In this document: positions 1 to 6,351 of the stretch, piece by piece | Position numbering within the stretch: the stretch's first letter is position 1 | How the letters are laid out: each line of letters opens with the position of its first letter | Assembly (NCBI GenBank): GCA_014859225.1 | Contig: JACUUP010000050.1 | Span: 1 to 9,645 of the forward strand | DNA: 9,645 nucleotides | Direction of reading: 5' to 3' | Source of the DNA: Candidatus Aerophobota bacterium | GTDB lineage: Bacteria > Aerophobota > Aerophobia > Aerophobales > B3-G15 | Translations under genes and position numbers: made by a program | Notes under the pieces: model-generated | The model's database searches: none | Told to the model about the DNA's origin: nothing | The model's input: the letters and a program-made list of their open reading frames with translations, nothing else

Positions 1-482
1 AGTTTCATATGTTAGGGTTTATTGATAGGCTTGATACTCGTATGTATGCAGCTCAAGCTGCAGGTTGTTCTCCCATTGCTAATGCCATAAAAGAGGAAAC
101 TGATATTGTAAAGCCGGTAAAACCTAAAACTATTGCTAAGTCTTTAGCCATAGGCAATCCTGCTGATGGATACTATGCGGTTAAAACTGTCAGGGAAAGC
201 GCAGGTTGGGCGGAAGTTGCCAGTGATGAGGAAATCGTGGAGGCAATTAAACTCCTGGCTCAGACCGAAGGTGTGTTTACCGAACCTGCGGGTGGCGTAA
301 CGGTGGCAGTAGCTAAAAAACTAATAGAAAGAGGAAAGATTACCCGGGATGAATCTCTGGTTATCTGTATTACCGGTAATGGATTAAAAACTCAGGAGGC
401 GGTTAGTAGCTATCTGGGCAAAAGAATAAAAATAAAGCCCACTTTAAAGTCCTTTGAGGAGTCTTTAGACAGGTTAATTTAA
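1..482 (+). CDS. thrC: Threonine synthase, C-terminal part (5' end outside window)
   Basis: This is the last ~159 codons of a PLP enzyme that converts O-phosphohomoserine to threonine and phosphate in the cytoplasm. The reading frame is open from base 3, so the ATG at 9 is internal and the true start lies left of the window. Recognisable threonine synthase features are the stretch around RMYAAQAAGCSPI, the AIGNPADGYYAV segment, a TEPAGG motif and the phosphate-binding-region motif ITGNGLKT near the C-terminus. The catalytic lysine and the N-terminal half are not in view. A 92-base gap separates it from the sulfur carrier gene, so it may be the first visible gene of the same operon or the end of a preceding one. 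Its side-by-side placement with sulfur-transfer genes fits the aspartate-family branch, where phosphohomoserine feeds threonine and homoserine derivatives feed homocysteine. Family assignment is firm; the link to sulfur chemistry is inference. Confidence 0.93.
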   Translation, partial: FHMLGFIDRLDTRMYAAQAAGCSPIANAIKEETDIVKPVKPKTIAKSLAIGNPADGYYAVKTVRESAGWAEVASDEEIVEAIKLLAQTEGVFTEPAGGVTVAVAKKLIERGKITRDESLVICITGNGLKTQEAVSSYLGKRIKIKPTLKSFEESLDRLI

Positions 483-510
483 GTTCATAAACTTACAGTG
501 TGGCAGGTAT

Positions 511-538
511 TTAACCTATCATTTATTTTTGTTAAAAT
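511..538 (+). promoter_or_regulatory. Possible promoter before the sulfur carrier gene
   Basis: TTAACC at 511-516 (two mismatches to the -35 consensus) is followed after 16 bases by TAAAAT at 533-538 (one mismatch to the -10 consensus). It sits 36 bases before the ATG at 575. A short AGGT/ACCT inverted repeat (504-516) overlaps the -35. The surrounding DNA is AT-rich, so chance matches are likely; the call is tentative. Confidence 0.3.
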
Positions 539-574
539 ATCTGATTAAACTACTTAACAAGAAAGGAGTAAAAA

Positions 575-853
575 ATGACTGTAAAAGTAAGAATACCAAC
601 ACCATTGCAAAAACTCACAGAAGATAAAGCAGAAATTGAAGTGGAAGCCTGCAGCGTTGCCGAGCTTGTGGAGATACTGGATGAGAAATTCAAAGGTTTA
701 AAGGAGCGTATATGCGAGGATAACGGAAAGATTCGCCGTTTCATAAACATCTATGTTAACAATGAAGACATAAGATTTCTTGAGAATGAGAGGACGAAGC
801 TTGAAGATAAAGATGAAGTCTCTATTATTCCTGCTATTGCGGGAGGGAGGTGA
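575..853 (+). CDS. Ubiquitin-like sulfur carrier protein, MoaD/ThiS (CysO-like) family
   Basis: This 92-residue protein has the beta-grasp pattern of MoaD/ThiS/CysO carriers: an N-terminal strand VKVRIPTPLQKLT, a middle RRFINIYVNNEDIRFL segment, and a C-terminal EVSIIPAIAGG tail. In this family the terminal Gly-Gly is adenylated by an E1-like enzyme and converted to a thiocarboxylate that donates sulfur. Here the E1-like gene follows directly, with the two genes sharing the A of TGATG. The sequence is closer to CysO-type carriers (IPTPL, NIYVN, IIPAIAGG) than to molybdopterin-synthase MoaD, and no moaE or moa genes are present. The protein ends in Gly-Gly-Arg rather than Gly-Gly, so the C-terminus would probably need trimming before activation. 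The start is set by an AAAGGAG Shine-Dalgarno at 562-568. The sulfur acceptor (cysteine, homocysteine, thiazole or other) cannot be read from the sequence. Confidence 0.92.
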   Translation: MTVKVRIPTPLQKLTEDKAEIEVEACSVAELVEILDEKFKGLKERICEDNGKIRRFINIYVNNEDIRFLENERTKLEDKDEVSIIPAIAGGR

Positions 854-1659
854 TGTTTAAATTTTCAGAGGAGCAAATTGAGAGGTATTCCCGACAGATT
901 ATTCTTCCCCAGGTTGGAGGGAGAGGGCAAAGAAAGATAAGACAGGCATCTGTGTTGATAGTAGGGGCAGGGGGATTGGGCTCGCCCTGCGCTTTTTATC
1001 TTGGTGCCGCTGGTGTTGGAAAAATAGGACTGGTGGATAGCGACGAGGTAGAGTTGAGCAACCTTTCCAGACAGATTCTTCATTTCAGCCCGGATGTAGG
1101 TAGAGAAAAAGTTTATTCAGCAAAGGAAAAATTGAATAAACTCAATCCGGATGTGGAAGTTGTAGCGTATAGTGAGAAGGTATCCTCGGAAAATATAATG
1201 TCCCTTATAAACGACTACGACATTGTGGTGGATGGAAGCGATAATTTTCCTACGCGCTATCTGGTTAACGATGCCTGTGTTATGACTAACAAACCATTAT
1301 CCCATGGAGCCATACTTCAGTTTAATGGACAGATTTTTACTATTCTTCCAGGCAAAGGTCCCTGTTACAGATGTCTTTTTGCCGAGCCTCCACCTCCGGG
1401 GGAGATTCCTAACTGTCAACAGGCAGGAGTTATAGGAGCAGTTGCCGGGGTGGTGGGGGCTATCCAGGCTAACGAGGTGCTGAAAATTATACTGAATCAG
1501 GGCAAACTTCTGGTTGGACATCTTCTGATAATTGACCTTTTAGGGATGGAATTTCGCAAAGTAAAAATTTCTAAGAATAAAGACTGTGCAATGTGTGGGG
1601 ATAGTCCCTCAATAAAAAATTTAATTGATTATGAGCAGTTTTGTGGCATAAGGAGGTAA
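853..1659 (+). CDS. moeB: E1-like adenylyltransferase/sulfurtransferase, ThiF/MoeB/HesA family
   Basis: This 268-residue cytoplasmic enzyme is expected to adenylate the C-terminal glycine of the carrier encoded just upstream and to help load sulfur on it. From the ATG at 853 the visible landmarks are the RYSRQI start signature (11-16), the nucleotide-binding GAGGLGS loop (38-44), the VDSDEVELSNLSRQ segment (61-74), Zn-binding pairs C171/C174 and C245/C248, and C188 in PNCQQAGV at the place of the catalytic cysteine. Length fits MoeB/ThiF without a C-terminal rhodanese domain, so sulfur must come from another protein such as the desulfurase at 3781. A GTG at 850 could also serve as start, but ATG 853 overlaps the upstream TGA and lies behind GGGAGGGAGG, which suggests translational coupling. 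MoeB is used as the nearest familiar name; ThiF-like or HcyF-like function is equally possible. Confidence 0.92.
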   Translation: MFKFSEEQIERYSRQIILPQVGGRGQRKIRQASVLIVGAGGLGSPCAFYLGAAGVGKIGLVDSDEVELSNLSRQILHFSPDVGREKVYSAKEKLNKLNPDVEVVAYSEKVSSENIMSLINDYDIVVDGSDNFPTRYLVNDACVMTNKPLSHGAILQFNGQIFTILPGKGPCYRCLFAEPPPPGEIPNCQQAGVIGAVAGVVGAIQANEVLKIILNQGKLLVGHLLIIDLLGMEFRKVKISKNKDCAMCGDSPSIKNLIDYEQFCGIRR

Positions 1660-1662
1660 ACA

Positions 1663-1902
1663 ATGCCTAAGCTACCTGTGAGATTAACTTTTCCTCAGCA
1701 TTTAATCAAAGAGCCGGTGATTTTCCGCATGGCTAAGGAATGCAAAGTTATACCTAATATCCGCAGGGCTAAAGTTACAGAAACTGTGGGGGAGGTGGTA
1801 CTGGAACTTGAAGGTGAAAAAAATAATTTAGAGAAAGCTAAAAAATATCTTGTTGAGTTAGGAGTAGAGGTGGAACGGGTAGAAGGGGATGTGGTTACGT
1901 GA
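1663..1902 (+). CDS. Stand-alone NIL-domain protein
   Basis: A 79-residue protein made up almost entirely of a NIL domain, the small ferredoxin-like fold known as the C-terminal ligand-binding domain of MetN methionine transporters. Visible pattern: RLTFPQHLIKEPVIFRMAKE, VIPNIRRAKVTETVGEVVLELEG, then a helix and a final GVEVERVEG strand. There is no ABC ATPase, membrane segment or ferredoxin cysteine cluster. NIL domains occur with homocysteine-forming proteins in anaerobes (COG1900/NIL-ferredoxin systems of methanogens), so a role in sulfur amino-acid sensing or synthesis fits this locus, but that is inference. It starts three bases after the previous stop; the AGGAGG Shine-Dalgarno at 1651-1656 is formed by the last two arginine codons of the upstream gene, pointing to coupled translation. 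Confidence 0.85.
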   Translation: MPKLPVRLTFPQHLIKEPVIFRMAKECKVIPNIRRAKVTETVGEVVLELEGEKNNLEKAKKYLVELGVEVERVEGDVVT

Positions 1903-1977
1903 GCTGGCCAATATAAACAAGGTAGTATCAAACAAATTGTGAAAAATTCTCGTTAAAATGAAGAAAAGGAGATTTCC

Positions 1978-2793
1978 ATGCAGGAAAATATGGAAAAATT
2001 TGCTTTTGCCGGAGAAAAGGATATTACAAGAGCTATTGCTTCAGGTTTTTTGAAACAGTTTACCGAATTTGCGGAAAGCGATGTTGTAGTTATAGGAGCA
2101 GGACCAAGTGGACTGATGGCAGCAAAAGAGCTTGCCGGTAAAAAATTTAAAACTCTCGTTGTGGAAAGGAACAACTATCTTGGTGGTGGATTCTGGATAG
2201 GAGGGTATCTTATGAACAAGGTTACGGTGAGGGCTCCAGCAGACACAGTTCTTAAAGAGCTTGGGGTTCCTTATGAAGAAGTACAATCAGGTCTTTTTGT
2301 AGCTGATGGTCCGCATGCCTGTTCTAAACTTATTGCTGCCGCCTGTGATGCGGGAGTAAAAATTTTTAATATGACCGTGTTTGAGGATGTAGTTCTGCGG
2401 GATGAAGGAAAAGTTGCAGGAGCGGTGATTAACTGGACACCGGTCTCTTCCTTGCCAAGAGAGATAAGCTGTGTTGACCCTGTGGGCATTGAGTGTCATG
2501 TGGTAATAGATGCTACCGGACATGATGCCTGTTGCGTCAAAAAATTAGAAGAGCGCGGACTAATAAAGTGCGGTAGATACGGGGCGATGTGGGTGGAAAA
2601 ATCAGAGGACCTTGTGGTGGAGCACACAGGTATGGTAAAACCAGGTCTTATAGTTTGTGGAATGGCTGTATCCACTACATTTGGTCTTCCCAGAATGGGT
2701 CCAACTTTTGGAGCAATGCTTCTTTCGGGGAAAAAAGCAGCAAAGGAGGCGGAAAAGTTCCTAACCGGAAAAAACTTAGGATATGCAATATAA
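1978..2793 (+). CDS. thi4: Thi4-type adenosine-diphosphate thiazole synthase
   Basis: This 271-residue FAD/NAD-type Rossmann enzyme belongs to the Thi4 family, which builds the thiazole half of thiamin from NAD, glycine and a sulfur atom. Landmarks are the dinucleotide loop GAGPSG (40-45), ER (63-64) ending the second strand, the glycine-rich [11 protein letters not shown] (66-76), TGHDA (180-184) and the C-terminal RMGPTFGAM segment (239-247). At the position of the sulfur-donating cysteine of yeast and plant Thi4 (SCMDPN in plants), this protein has SCVDPV with Cys165, whereas methanogen sulfide-using enzymes have His there. It could therefore be a single-turnover enzyme or a cysteine-bearing sulfide user; the sequence alone does not decide. 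Start: ATG 1978 behind AAAAGGAG at 1963-1970. It is separated from the NIL gene by 75 bases and followed 32 bases later by cysK. No thiG, thiH or thiS-type thiazole genes are seen. Confidence 0.9.
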   Translation: MQENMEKFAFAGEKDITRAIASGFLKQFTEFAESDVVVIGAGPSGLMAAKELAGKKFKTLVVERNNYLGGGFWIGGYLMNKVTVRAPADTVLKELGVPYEEVQSGLFVADGPHACSKLIAAACDAGVKIFNMTVFEDVVLRDEGKVAGAVINWTPVSSLPREISCVDPVGIECHVVIDATGHDACCVKKLEERGLIKCGRYGAMWVEKSEDLVVEHTGMVKPGLIVCGMAVSTTFGLPRMGPTFGAMLLSGKKAAKEAEKFLTGKNLGYAI

Positions 2794-2825
2794 CATATAA
2801 AGCGACAAAAATAAGGGGGGATATT

Positions 2826-3800
2826 GTGATTAAGAAGATAAGGGAAAAATTTTTTGATGATATTACAAAGACTATCGGCAATACGCCTCTGGTGCGTTTG
2901 AACAGGATAACCGAAAGAGTGCACGCGCAGGTTTTTGCGAAACTGGAATCGTTTAATCCCCTGTCCAGCGTAAAGGACCGTATCGGAGTTTCCATGATTG
3001 AGGATGCAGAGGAAAGAGGTGTCCTGCGCAGGGACTCGGTACTGGTGGAGTCAACAAGTGGCAACACAGGTATTGCCCTGGCGTTTGTCTCTGCAGCAAA
3101 AGGATACCGGCTTATTCTTACCATGCCTGAAACTATGAGTATGGAGCGTCGTCAGCTACTTGCCGTATTCGGCGCAGAACTTGTGCTTACTCCGGGGAGC
3201 GAAGGAATGCAGGGGGCGATACTAAAGGCTGAAGAGCTGGTTAAGGAAATTCCCAATGCGGTGATGCTCCAGCAATTTAGTAATCCAGCAAATCCCGAAA
3301 TTCACCGCAGAACCACAGCAAAGGAAATATGGACGGATACAGACGGCAAGGTGGATATTGTGGTTGCGGGTGTTGGTACAGGTGGCACGATTACCGGTGT
3401 AGCAGAAGTGATTAAGAAAAAGAAAAAAGATTTTTGTGCAATAGCGGTTGAACCTGAATCATCGCCGGTTTTATCCGGTGGCAAAGCAGGACCACACAAA
3501 ATACAGGGCATTGGTGCAGGTTTTGTGCCAGATGTATTGAACGTAAAAATTATTGATGAAATTATCACAGTCAAAGATGAAGATGCCGGTGCAACTGCAC
3601 GCAGGCTGGCAAAGGAAGAAGGAATTCTTGCAGGGATTTCAAGCGGAGCCGCGTGTTGGGCGGCGTTGGAAGTTGCAAGACGGAAGGAAAATAAGGAGAA
3701 ACTTATCGTGGTGGTACTTCCGGATACTGGAGAAAGATACCTGACCACATGGCTTTTTAAGGAACAAGGAGGGAAAGAAAATGATATATATGGACTATAA
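2826..3800 (+). CDS. cysK: Cysteine synthase (O-acetylserine sulfhydrylase)
   Basis: A 324-residue fold-type II PLP enzyme that forms cysteine from an activated serine and sulfide (or a thiocarboxylated carrier). Landmarks: GNTPLVRL (18-25), PLP lysine K50 in SSVKDR, substrate loop TSGNTG (77-82), PLP-phosphate loop GTGGT (184-188), QGIGAGFVP (227-235), ISSGA (271-275) and PDTGERYL (299-306). These match CysK better than the CysM/O-phosphoserine type. The open frame extends back to 2589, but that part overlaps thi4 and has no family similarity. I chose GTG at 2826 because it follows an AGGGGGG ribosome site at about 2812-2818 and gives the normal N-terminus. The 3' end overlaps the desulfurase gene by 20 bases. 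With an adjacent MoaD/ThiF pair, a CysO-like route to cysteine is conceivable; free sulfide is the default expectation. Confidence 0.95.
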   Translation: MIKKIREKFFDDITKTIGNTPLVRLNRITERVHAQVFAKLESFNPLSSVKDRIGVSMIEDAEERGVLRRDSVLVESTSGNTGIALAFVSAAKGYRLILTMPETMSMERRQLLAVFGAELVLTPGSEGMQGAILKAEELVKEIPNAVMLQQFSNPANPEIHRRTTAKEIWTDTDGKVDIVVAGVGTGGTITGVAEVIKKKKKDFCAIAVEPESSPVLSGGKAGPHKIQGIGAGFVPDVLNVKIIDEIITVKDEDAGATARRLAKEEGILAGISSGAACWAALEVARRKENKEKLIVVVLPDTGERYLTTWLFKEQGGKENDIYGL

Positions 3801-5019
3801 CGCTACCACACCCTGCGATAAAAGGGTGGTAGAAGAGATGCTTCCGTACTTGAGTGATGAATACGGCAACCCTTCGTCTCTTTATAAAAAAGCACGTACA
3901 GCAAGAAAAGCAGTGGATGAAGCACGGGAGAGGTTGGCAAAACTTTTGGGATGCCAGGCAAATGAGGTGTTTTTTACATCAGGTGGAACGGAGGCAGATA
4001 ACTGGGCTATACAAGGTACTGCGTGTGCTTTAAAAGATAAGGGCAGACATATTATTACATCACTGATTGAACACCATGCGGTTTTATGTGCCTGCAAGGC
4101 ACTTGAAAAAAAGGGATATAAGGTTACATACCTGCCTGTTGATAGCTATGGCATGGTTGATGTCGGGGAGTTAAAAAAATCTATAAGACAGGATACCATT
4201 CTTGTAACTATAATGTATGCCAACAATGAAATAGGCACAATCCAGCCTATTTCTGAAATAGCAGAAATAACAAAAAGTAGGGGAGTGTACTTTCATACCG
4301 ATGCAGTGCAGGTAGCAGGTAAAATACCTCTGACAGTAAACTCTCCTGGTATAGATATGCTTTCGCTATCAGGGCATAAATTTTATGCTCCCAAGGGGAT
4401 AGGTGCGCTTTACATAAGAAAGGGGGTCAAGATTTCACCGCTGTTGTATGGTGGTGAACAGGAAAGAGGTGGGCGAGCAGGGACTGAAAATGTGGCGGGA
4501 ATTGTCGGTATAGGAAAAGCAGCCGAGCTCGCACAAGAGGAAATGAGAGAGGAATCGGTGAGAGTAGGGCTGCTGCGTGATAGACTTGAAGAAGAAATAA
4601 AGAAGAGAATACCGCAGATAGTTGTAAACGGACACCCCGAACAGCGACTATACAACACCCTTAATTTGTGTATAAAATATATAGAGGGAGAAAGTATCCT
4701 GCTGAACCTTGATTTTGAGGATATTTGTGTTTCTTCTGGTTCTGCCTGCGCATCTGGTTCACTTGAACCAAGTCATGTGCTGCTTGCCATAGGGCTACCT
4801 GATGAAACTGCACGCGGGTCATTGCGGTTCAGTCTGGGTAAATATAATACAGAAGAGGATGTTACTCGGGTGGTTACTGTTCTTGCGGGCGTTGTTGAAA
4901 GACTATGGCGGATATCCCCTTTCTGGGAAAAGGACAAGGAGCAGGTAAATGGACTATACAGAAAAAGTTTGCGAATACTCCAGAAATCCCAAAAATATGG
5001 GAAGAATTATTCATGCTGA
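3781..5019 (+). CDS. nifS: Cysteine desulfurase, NifS/IscS class I
   Basis: A 412-residue PLP enzyme that removes sulfur from cysteine as an enzyme-bound persulfide for Fe-S cluster assembly or other sulfur carriers. Visible features: start [24 protein letters not shown] (65-77), IEHHAV (96-101) with the PLP-stacking His, ANNEIG (147-152), PLP lysine K200 in LSGHKF, and the mobile catalytic loop [16 protein letters not shown] with C323. The class I loop and length indicate NifS/IscS rather than SufS. ATG 3781 lies behind AAGGAGGG (3766-3773) within the end of cysK. After [11 protein letters not shown] (residues 378-388) the last ~24 residues lose family similarity. The final 71 bases overlap the start of the scaffold gene in another frame, so the tail is effectively an out-of-frame reading of nifU, perhaps after a small frameshift. 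Its usual partner, NifU/IscU, is truncated here. Confidence 0.95.
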   Translation: MIYMDYNATTPCDKRVVEEMLPYLSDEYGNPSSLYKKARTARKAVDEARERLAKLLGCQANEVFFTSGGTEADNWAIQGTACALKDKGRHIITSLIEHHAVLCACKALEKKGYKVTYLPVDSYGMVDVGELKKSIRQDTILVTIMYANNEIGTIQPISEIAEITKSRGVYFHTDAVQVAGKIPLTVNSPGIDMLSLSGHKFYAPKGIGALYIRKGVKISPLLYGGEQERGGRAGTENVAGIVGIGKAAELAQEEMREESVRVGLLRDRLEEEIKKRIPQIVVNGHPEQRLYNTLNLCIKYIEGESILLNLDFEDICVSSGSACASGSLEPSHVLLAIGLPDETARGSLRFSLGKYNTEEDVTRVVTVLAGVVERLWRISPFWEKDKEQVNGLYRKSLRILQKSQKYGKNYSC

Positions 5020-5119
5020 TGGGGTAGACACAGCGGGAAATCCGGTATGCGGTGATGTGATGAAGATATACATAAAGGTCAGAGAGAATGGGATAATTGA
5101 GGATATAAATCGGAAGTAA
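4949..5119 (+). pseudogene. nifU: NifU/IscU Fe-S scaffold, N-terminal fragment only
   Basis: ATG 4949 opens a 56-codon frame with a clear NifU/IscU N-terminus: MDYTEKV, RNPKNMG, then GNPVCGDVMKIYIKV and IIEDI. It has its own ribosome site, AAGGAG at 4936-4941. The family is normally about 125 residues and uses three cysteines. Only the first is present here (C34, with the adjacent D36). The frame meets TAA at 5117-5119 just where the second, the GCG motif, should follow within a few residues. The downstream frames contain no continuation. The fragment therefore cannot bind a cluster alone and is most simply the remains of a scaffold gene cut by deletion or insertion. A second scaffold elsewhere would be needed for the desulfurase. 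The identity of the retained half is firm; calling it a pseudogene is inference from the missing half. Confidence 0.85.
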
Positions 5120-5145
5120 AATGGTTACATGATATACAAAAGAAA

Positions 5146-5175
5146 CGAGAAAATCTCGAGATGGAGAAAATCCAT
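5146..5175. repeat. Two tandem mini-hairpins at the NifU break
   Basis: CGAGA-AAA-TCTCG (5146-5158) and ATGGA-GAAAA-TCCAT (5161-5175) are two perfect 5-bp inverted repeats separated by two bases. Both contain the direct repeat GAGAAAATC (5147-5155 and 5164-5172). A 10-bp palindrome ATCTCGAGAT (5153-5162) links them. They lie 27 bases after the premature NifU stop and before the toxin-antitoxin-like pair. They could be a recombination scar, a recombinase site or a structured leader; nothing in the sequence decides. Confidence 0.45.
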
Positions 5176-5270
5176 TTGCCTTGAGCGGAAAATTATGTAA
5201 GATTATATCTAATAAAGTGCCTATACGGCTAAAAATTGAGAGACACAACATAGCATTCCAGCATCCAAAG

Positions 5271-5498
5271 ATGAAAATAAAGCCAAAGAGATATATTATC
5301 TGGTCCACAAACAAAGAGATTGACCTGGATAACTCTTATCAGAAGAAGTGGTACATTGCAGAGGTCTTGTCTAATGGTAGAGCAGAAGATATTGGTCAAC
5401 TGGACTGGGAAGAAATAAGGAAATTGCTTCCTGAGATTAATTTGCCGGAGAGAATCCGACGATTATGGGAGGACTATTTTGAGTATTCTGGAAAGTAA
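5271..5498 (+). CDS. Small putative antitoxin partner of the nucleotidyltransferase
   Basis: A 75-residue protein with the pattern MKIKPKRYIIWST, then QKKWYIAEVLSNGRAEDI, then LPERIRRLWEDYF. I recognise this arrangement (IWST, a KKWY...VL..GRAEDI core and a LWEDYF-like end) from small proteins usually encoded directly before AbiEii-like nucleotidyltransferases; it resembles the family I know as DUF6922, from memory. The downstream gene overlaps it by 20 bases, as in toxin-antitoxin pairs, so antitoxin is the likely role. The open frame extends upstream to a TTG at 5181, but the extra 30 residues are lysine-rich and unlike the family, and neither start has a strong ribosome site. I prefer ATG 5271 because conserved sequence begins there. 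A weak promoter-like pair, TTGAGC (5181-5186) and TATATC (5204-5209) with a 17-base spacer, could serve it. No helix-turn-helix is obvious, so autoregulation cannot be claimed. Confidence 0.72.
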   Translation: MKIKPKRYIIWSTNKEIDLDNSYQKKWYIAEVLSNGRAEDIGQLDWEEIRKLLPEINLPERIRRLWEDYFEYSGK

Positions 5499-6165
5499 AG
5501 GCACTCTCGCACCAATTCAGAGAAATCTGTTGATGGAATTTGGAAAGATTAGTGAAGCATCTTTTTTCTATTTAACAGGTGGAACTGCTCTTGCCGAGTT
5601 TTACATAGGGCACCGTCGCTCTTACGACCTGGACCTTTTTACAACCGAGAAAGGGTTGATTCTCTCTTTTACCAGAGTTGTAGAGGAAATGCTCCATAAA
5701 GGGCAATATTTTCTTAAAGTTATTCGCAGATTTGAGTCTTTCGTGGAGTACGAGGTTAGCAAAGAAGAAGAAAGTGCAGTGCTTCATTTTGCCTATGATT
5801 CACCCTTTCGATTTGAAGAGCCACAACCTTCAAAATTTGGAGTTAAGATAAATGACTATAAGGACCTTATTGTGGATAAACTTTTGACCTTTTTCGGACG
5901 ATGGAAACATCGAGATGCCATTGATCTGTATTTTATTTTAAGAACTGAACCAATAGAAACTTTGATAGAGATGGCGAAACAAAAAGACCCTGGTTTTGAC
6001 CTTTACTGGTTGTGCGCTGCTCTCAGGGAAGTATCTGATTTTCCGGATGAGATCGGTAAATGGCCAGTGGATATGCTTGTTGAAGTAAATGTAAAAGAAT
6101 TGAAAAATAAATTCTTGCACCTTACTTATCAAATTATGGATAAAATAAAGACAGGTGAAAGATAA
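5479..6165 (+). CDS. AbiEii/AbiGii-type nucleotidyltransferase, putative toxin
   Basis: A 228-residue protein of the polymerase-beta-like nucleotidyltransferase superfamily in its AbiEii/AbiGii branch. The signature is FYLTGGTALAEFY (30-42) with G34-G35-T36, followed by RRSYDLDLFT (46-55), where D50 and D52 are the expected metal-binding pair. Further along are YKDLIVDKLLTF (127-138) and KHRDAIDLYFIL (143-154), also typical of this branch. No membrane segment or signal peptide is visible. In related type IV-like systems such proteins transfer nucleotides to cellular RNA targets and the upstream gene neutralises them; this specific target is unknown. Translation probably starts at TTG 5479, six bases after GGGAGG (5467-5472), overlapping the partner gene by 20 bases. 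The pair sits exactly between the broken nifU and a csoR remnant, consistent with acquisition by transfer. Family is well supported; toxicity is inferred. Confidence 0.85.
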   Translation: MSILESKGTLAPIQRNLLMEFGKISEASFFYLTGGTALAEFYIGHRRSYDLDLFTTEKGLILSFTRVVEEMLHKGQYFLKVIRRFESFVEYEVSKEEESAVLHFAYDSPFRFEEPQPSKFGVKINDYKDLIVDKLLTFFGRWKHRDAIDLYFILRTEPIETLIEMAKQKDPGFDLYWLCAALREVSDFPDEIGKWPVDMLVEVNVKELKNKFLHLTYQIMDKIKTGER

Positions 6166-6196
6166 AATAAAAAAGCGTCAAAAAAGAGAGTAAAAT

Positions 6197-6334
6197 TTAC
6201 ATTTTATAATCAACAAACCTGTTAAATATCTTCATGAGCTCTTCTATCTTTTTGTTCTTATCCTCCTCATCAGGGGAAATCATAGTCTCCGCCACACAGG
6301 TTTCAATGTGATTCTTTAACAGTTGTAAAATTAC
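6197..6334 (-). pseudogene. csoR: CsoR-family copper repressor, C-terminal remnant
   Basis: On the - strand, about 45 codons ending at a TAA (complement of 6197-6199) encode LLKNHIETCVAETM followed by an acidic, lysine-rich helix and EELMKIFNRFVDY. This matches the last half of CsoR/RcnR (DUF156) repressors, including the His-x3-Cys pair of the Cu(I) site in NHIETC. The N-terminal half, with the first Cu-ligand cysteine and DNA-contacting helix, is missing. Beyond about 6334 the frame enters the copA promoter and then reads as antisense of copA. An ATG at 6385 (- strand) would add 17 unrelated residues but has no ribosome site. It is therefore most likely a decayed gene. It lies convergent to the toxin gene and directly abuts a CsoR-type operator, so an intact regulator may once have stood here. 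Confidence 0.75.
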
Positions 6335-6343
6335 AGTTATAAT
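6316..6343 (+). promoter_or_regulatory. Promoter of the copA-YHS unit
   Basis: TTAACA (6316-6321, one mismatch to TTGACA) and a perfect TATAAT (6338-6343) are separated by 16 bases. The predicted transcription start, about 6350, falls at the edge of the CsoR-type operator. The -35 lies inside the csoR remnant. Confidence 0.75.
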
Positions 6344-6351
6344 ATATACAG

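Noticed and set aside
1937-1959. TTGTGA and TAAAAT before thi4 as a promoter
   Set aside because: The spacer is only 11 bases, too short for a sigma70 promoter.
2589-2825. In-frame N-terminal extension of cysK of about 79 residues
   Set aside because: It overlaps thi4, has no cysteine synthase similarity, and a GTG at 2826 with a strong ribosome site gives the normal protein.
2496-2924. Long - strand open frames opposite thi4, cysK (2675-3124, 3302-3748) and copA (7583-7957)
   Set aside because: They mirror well-identified + strand genes, show no recognisable family and no good ribosome sites, and are serine/proline-rich in the manner of antisense shadows.
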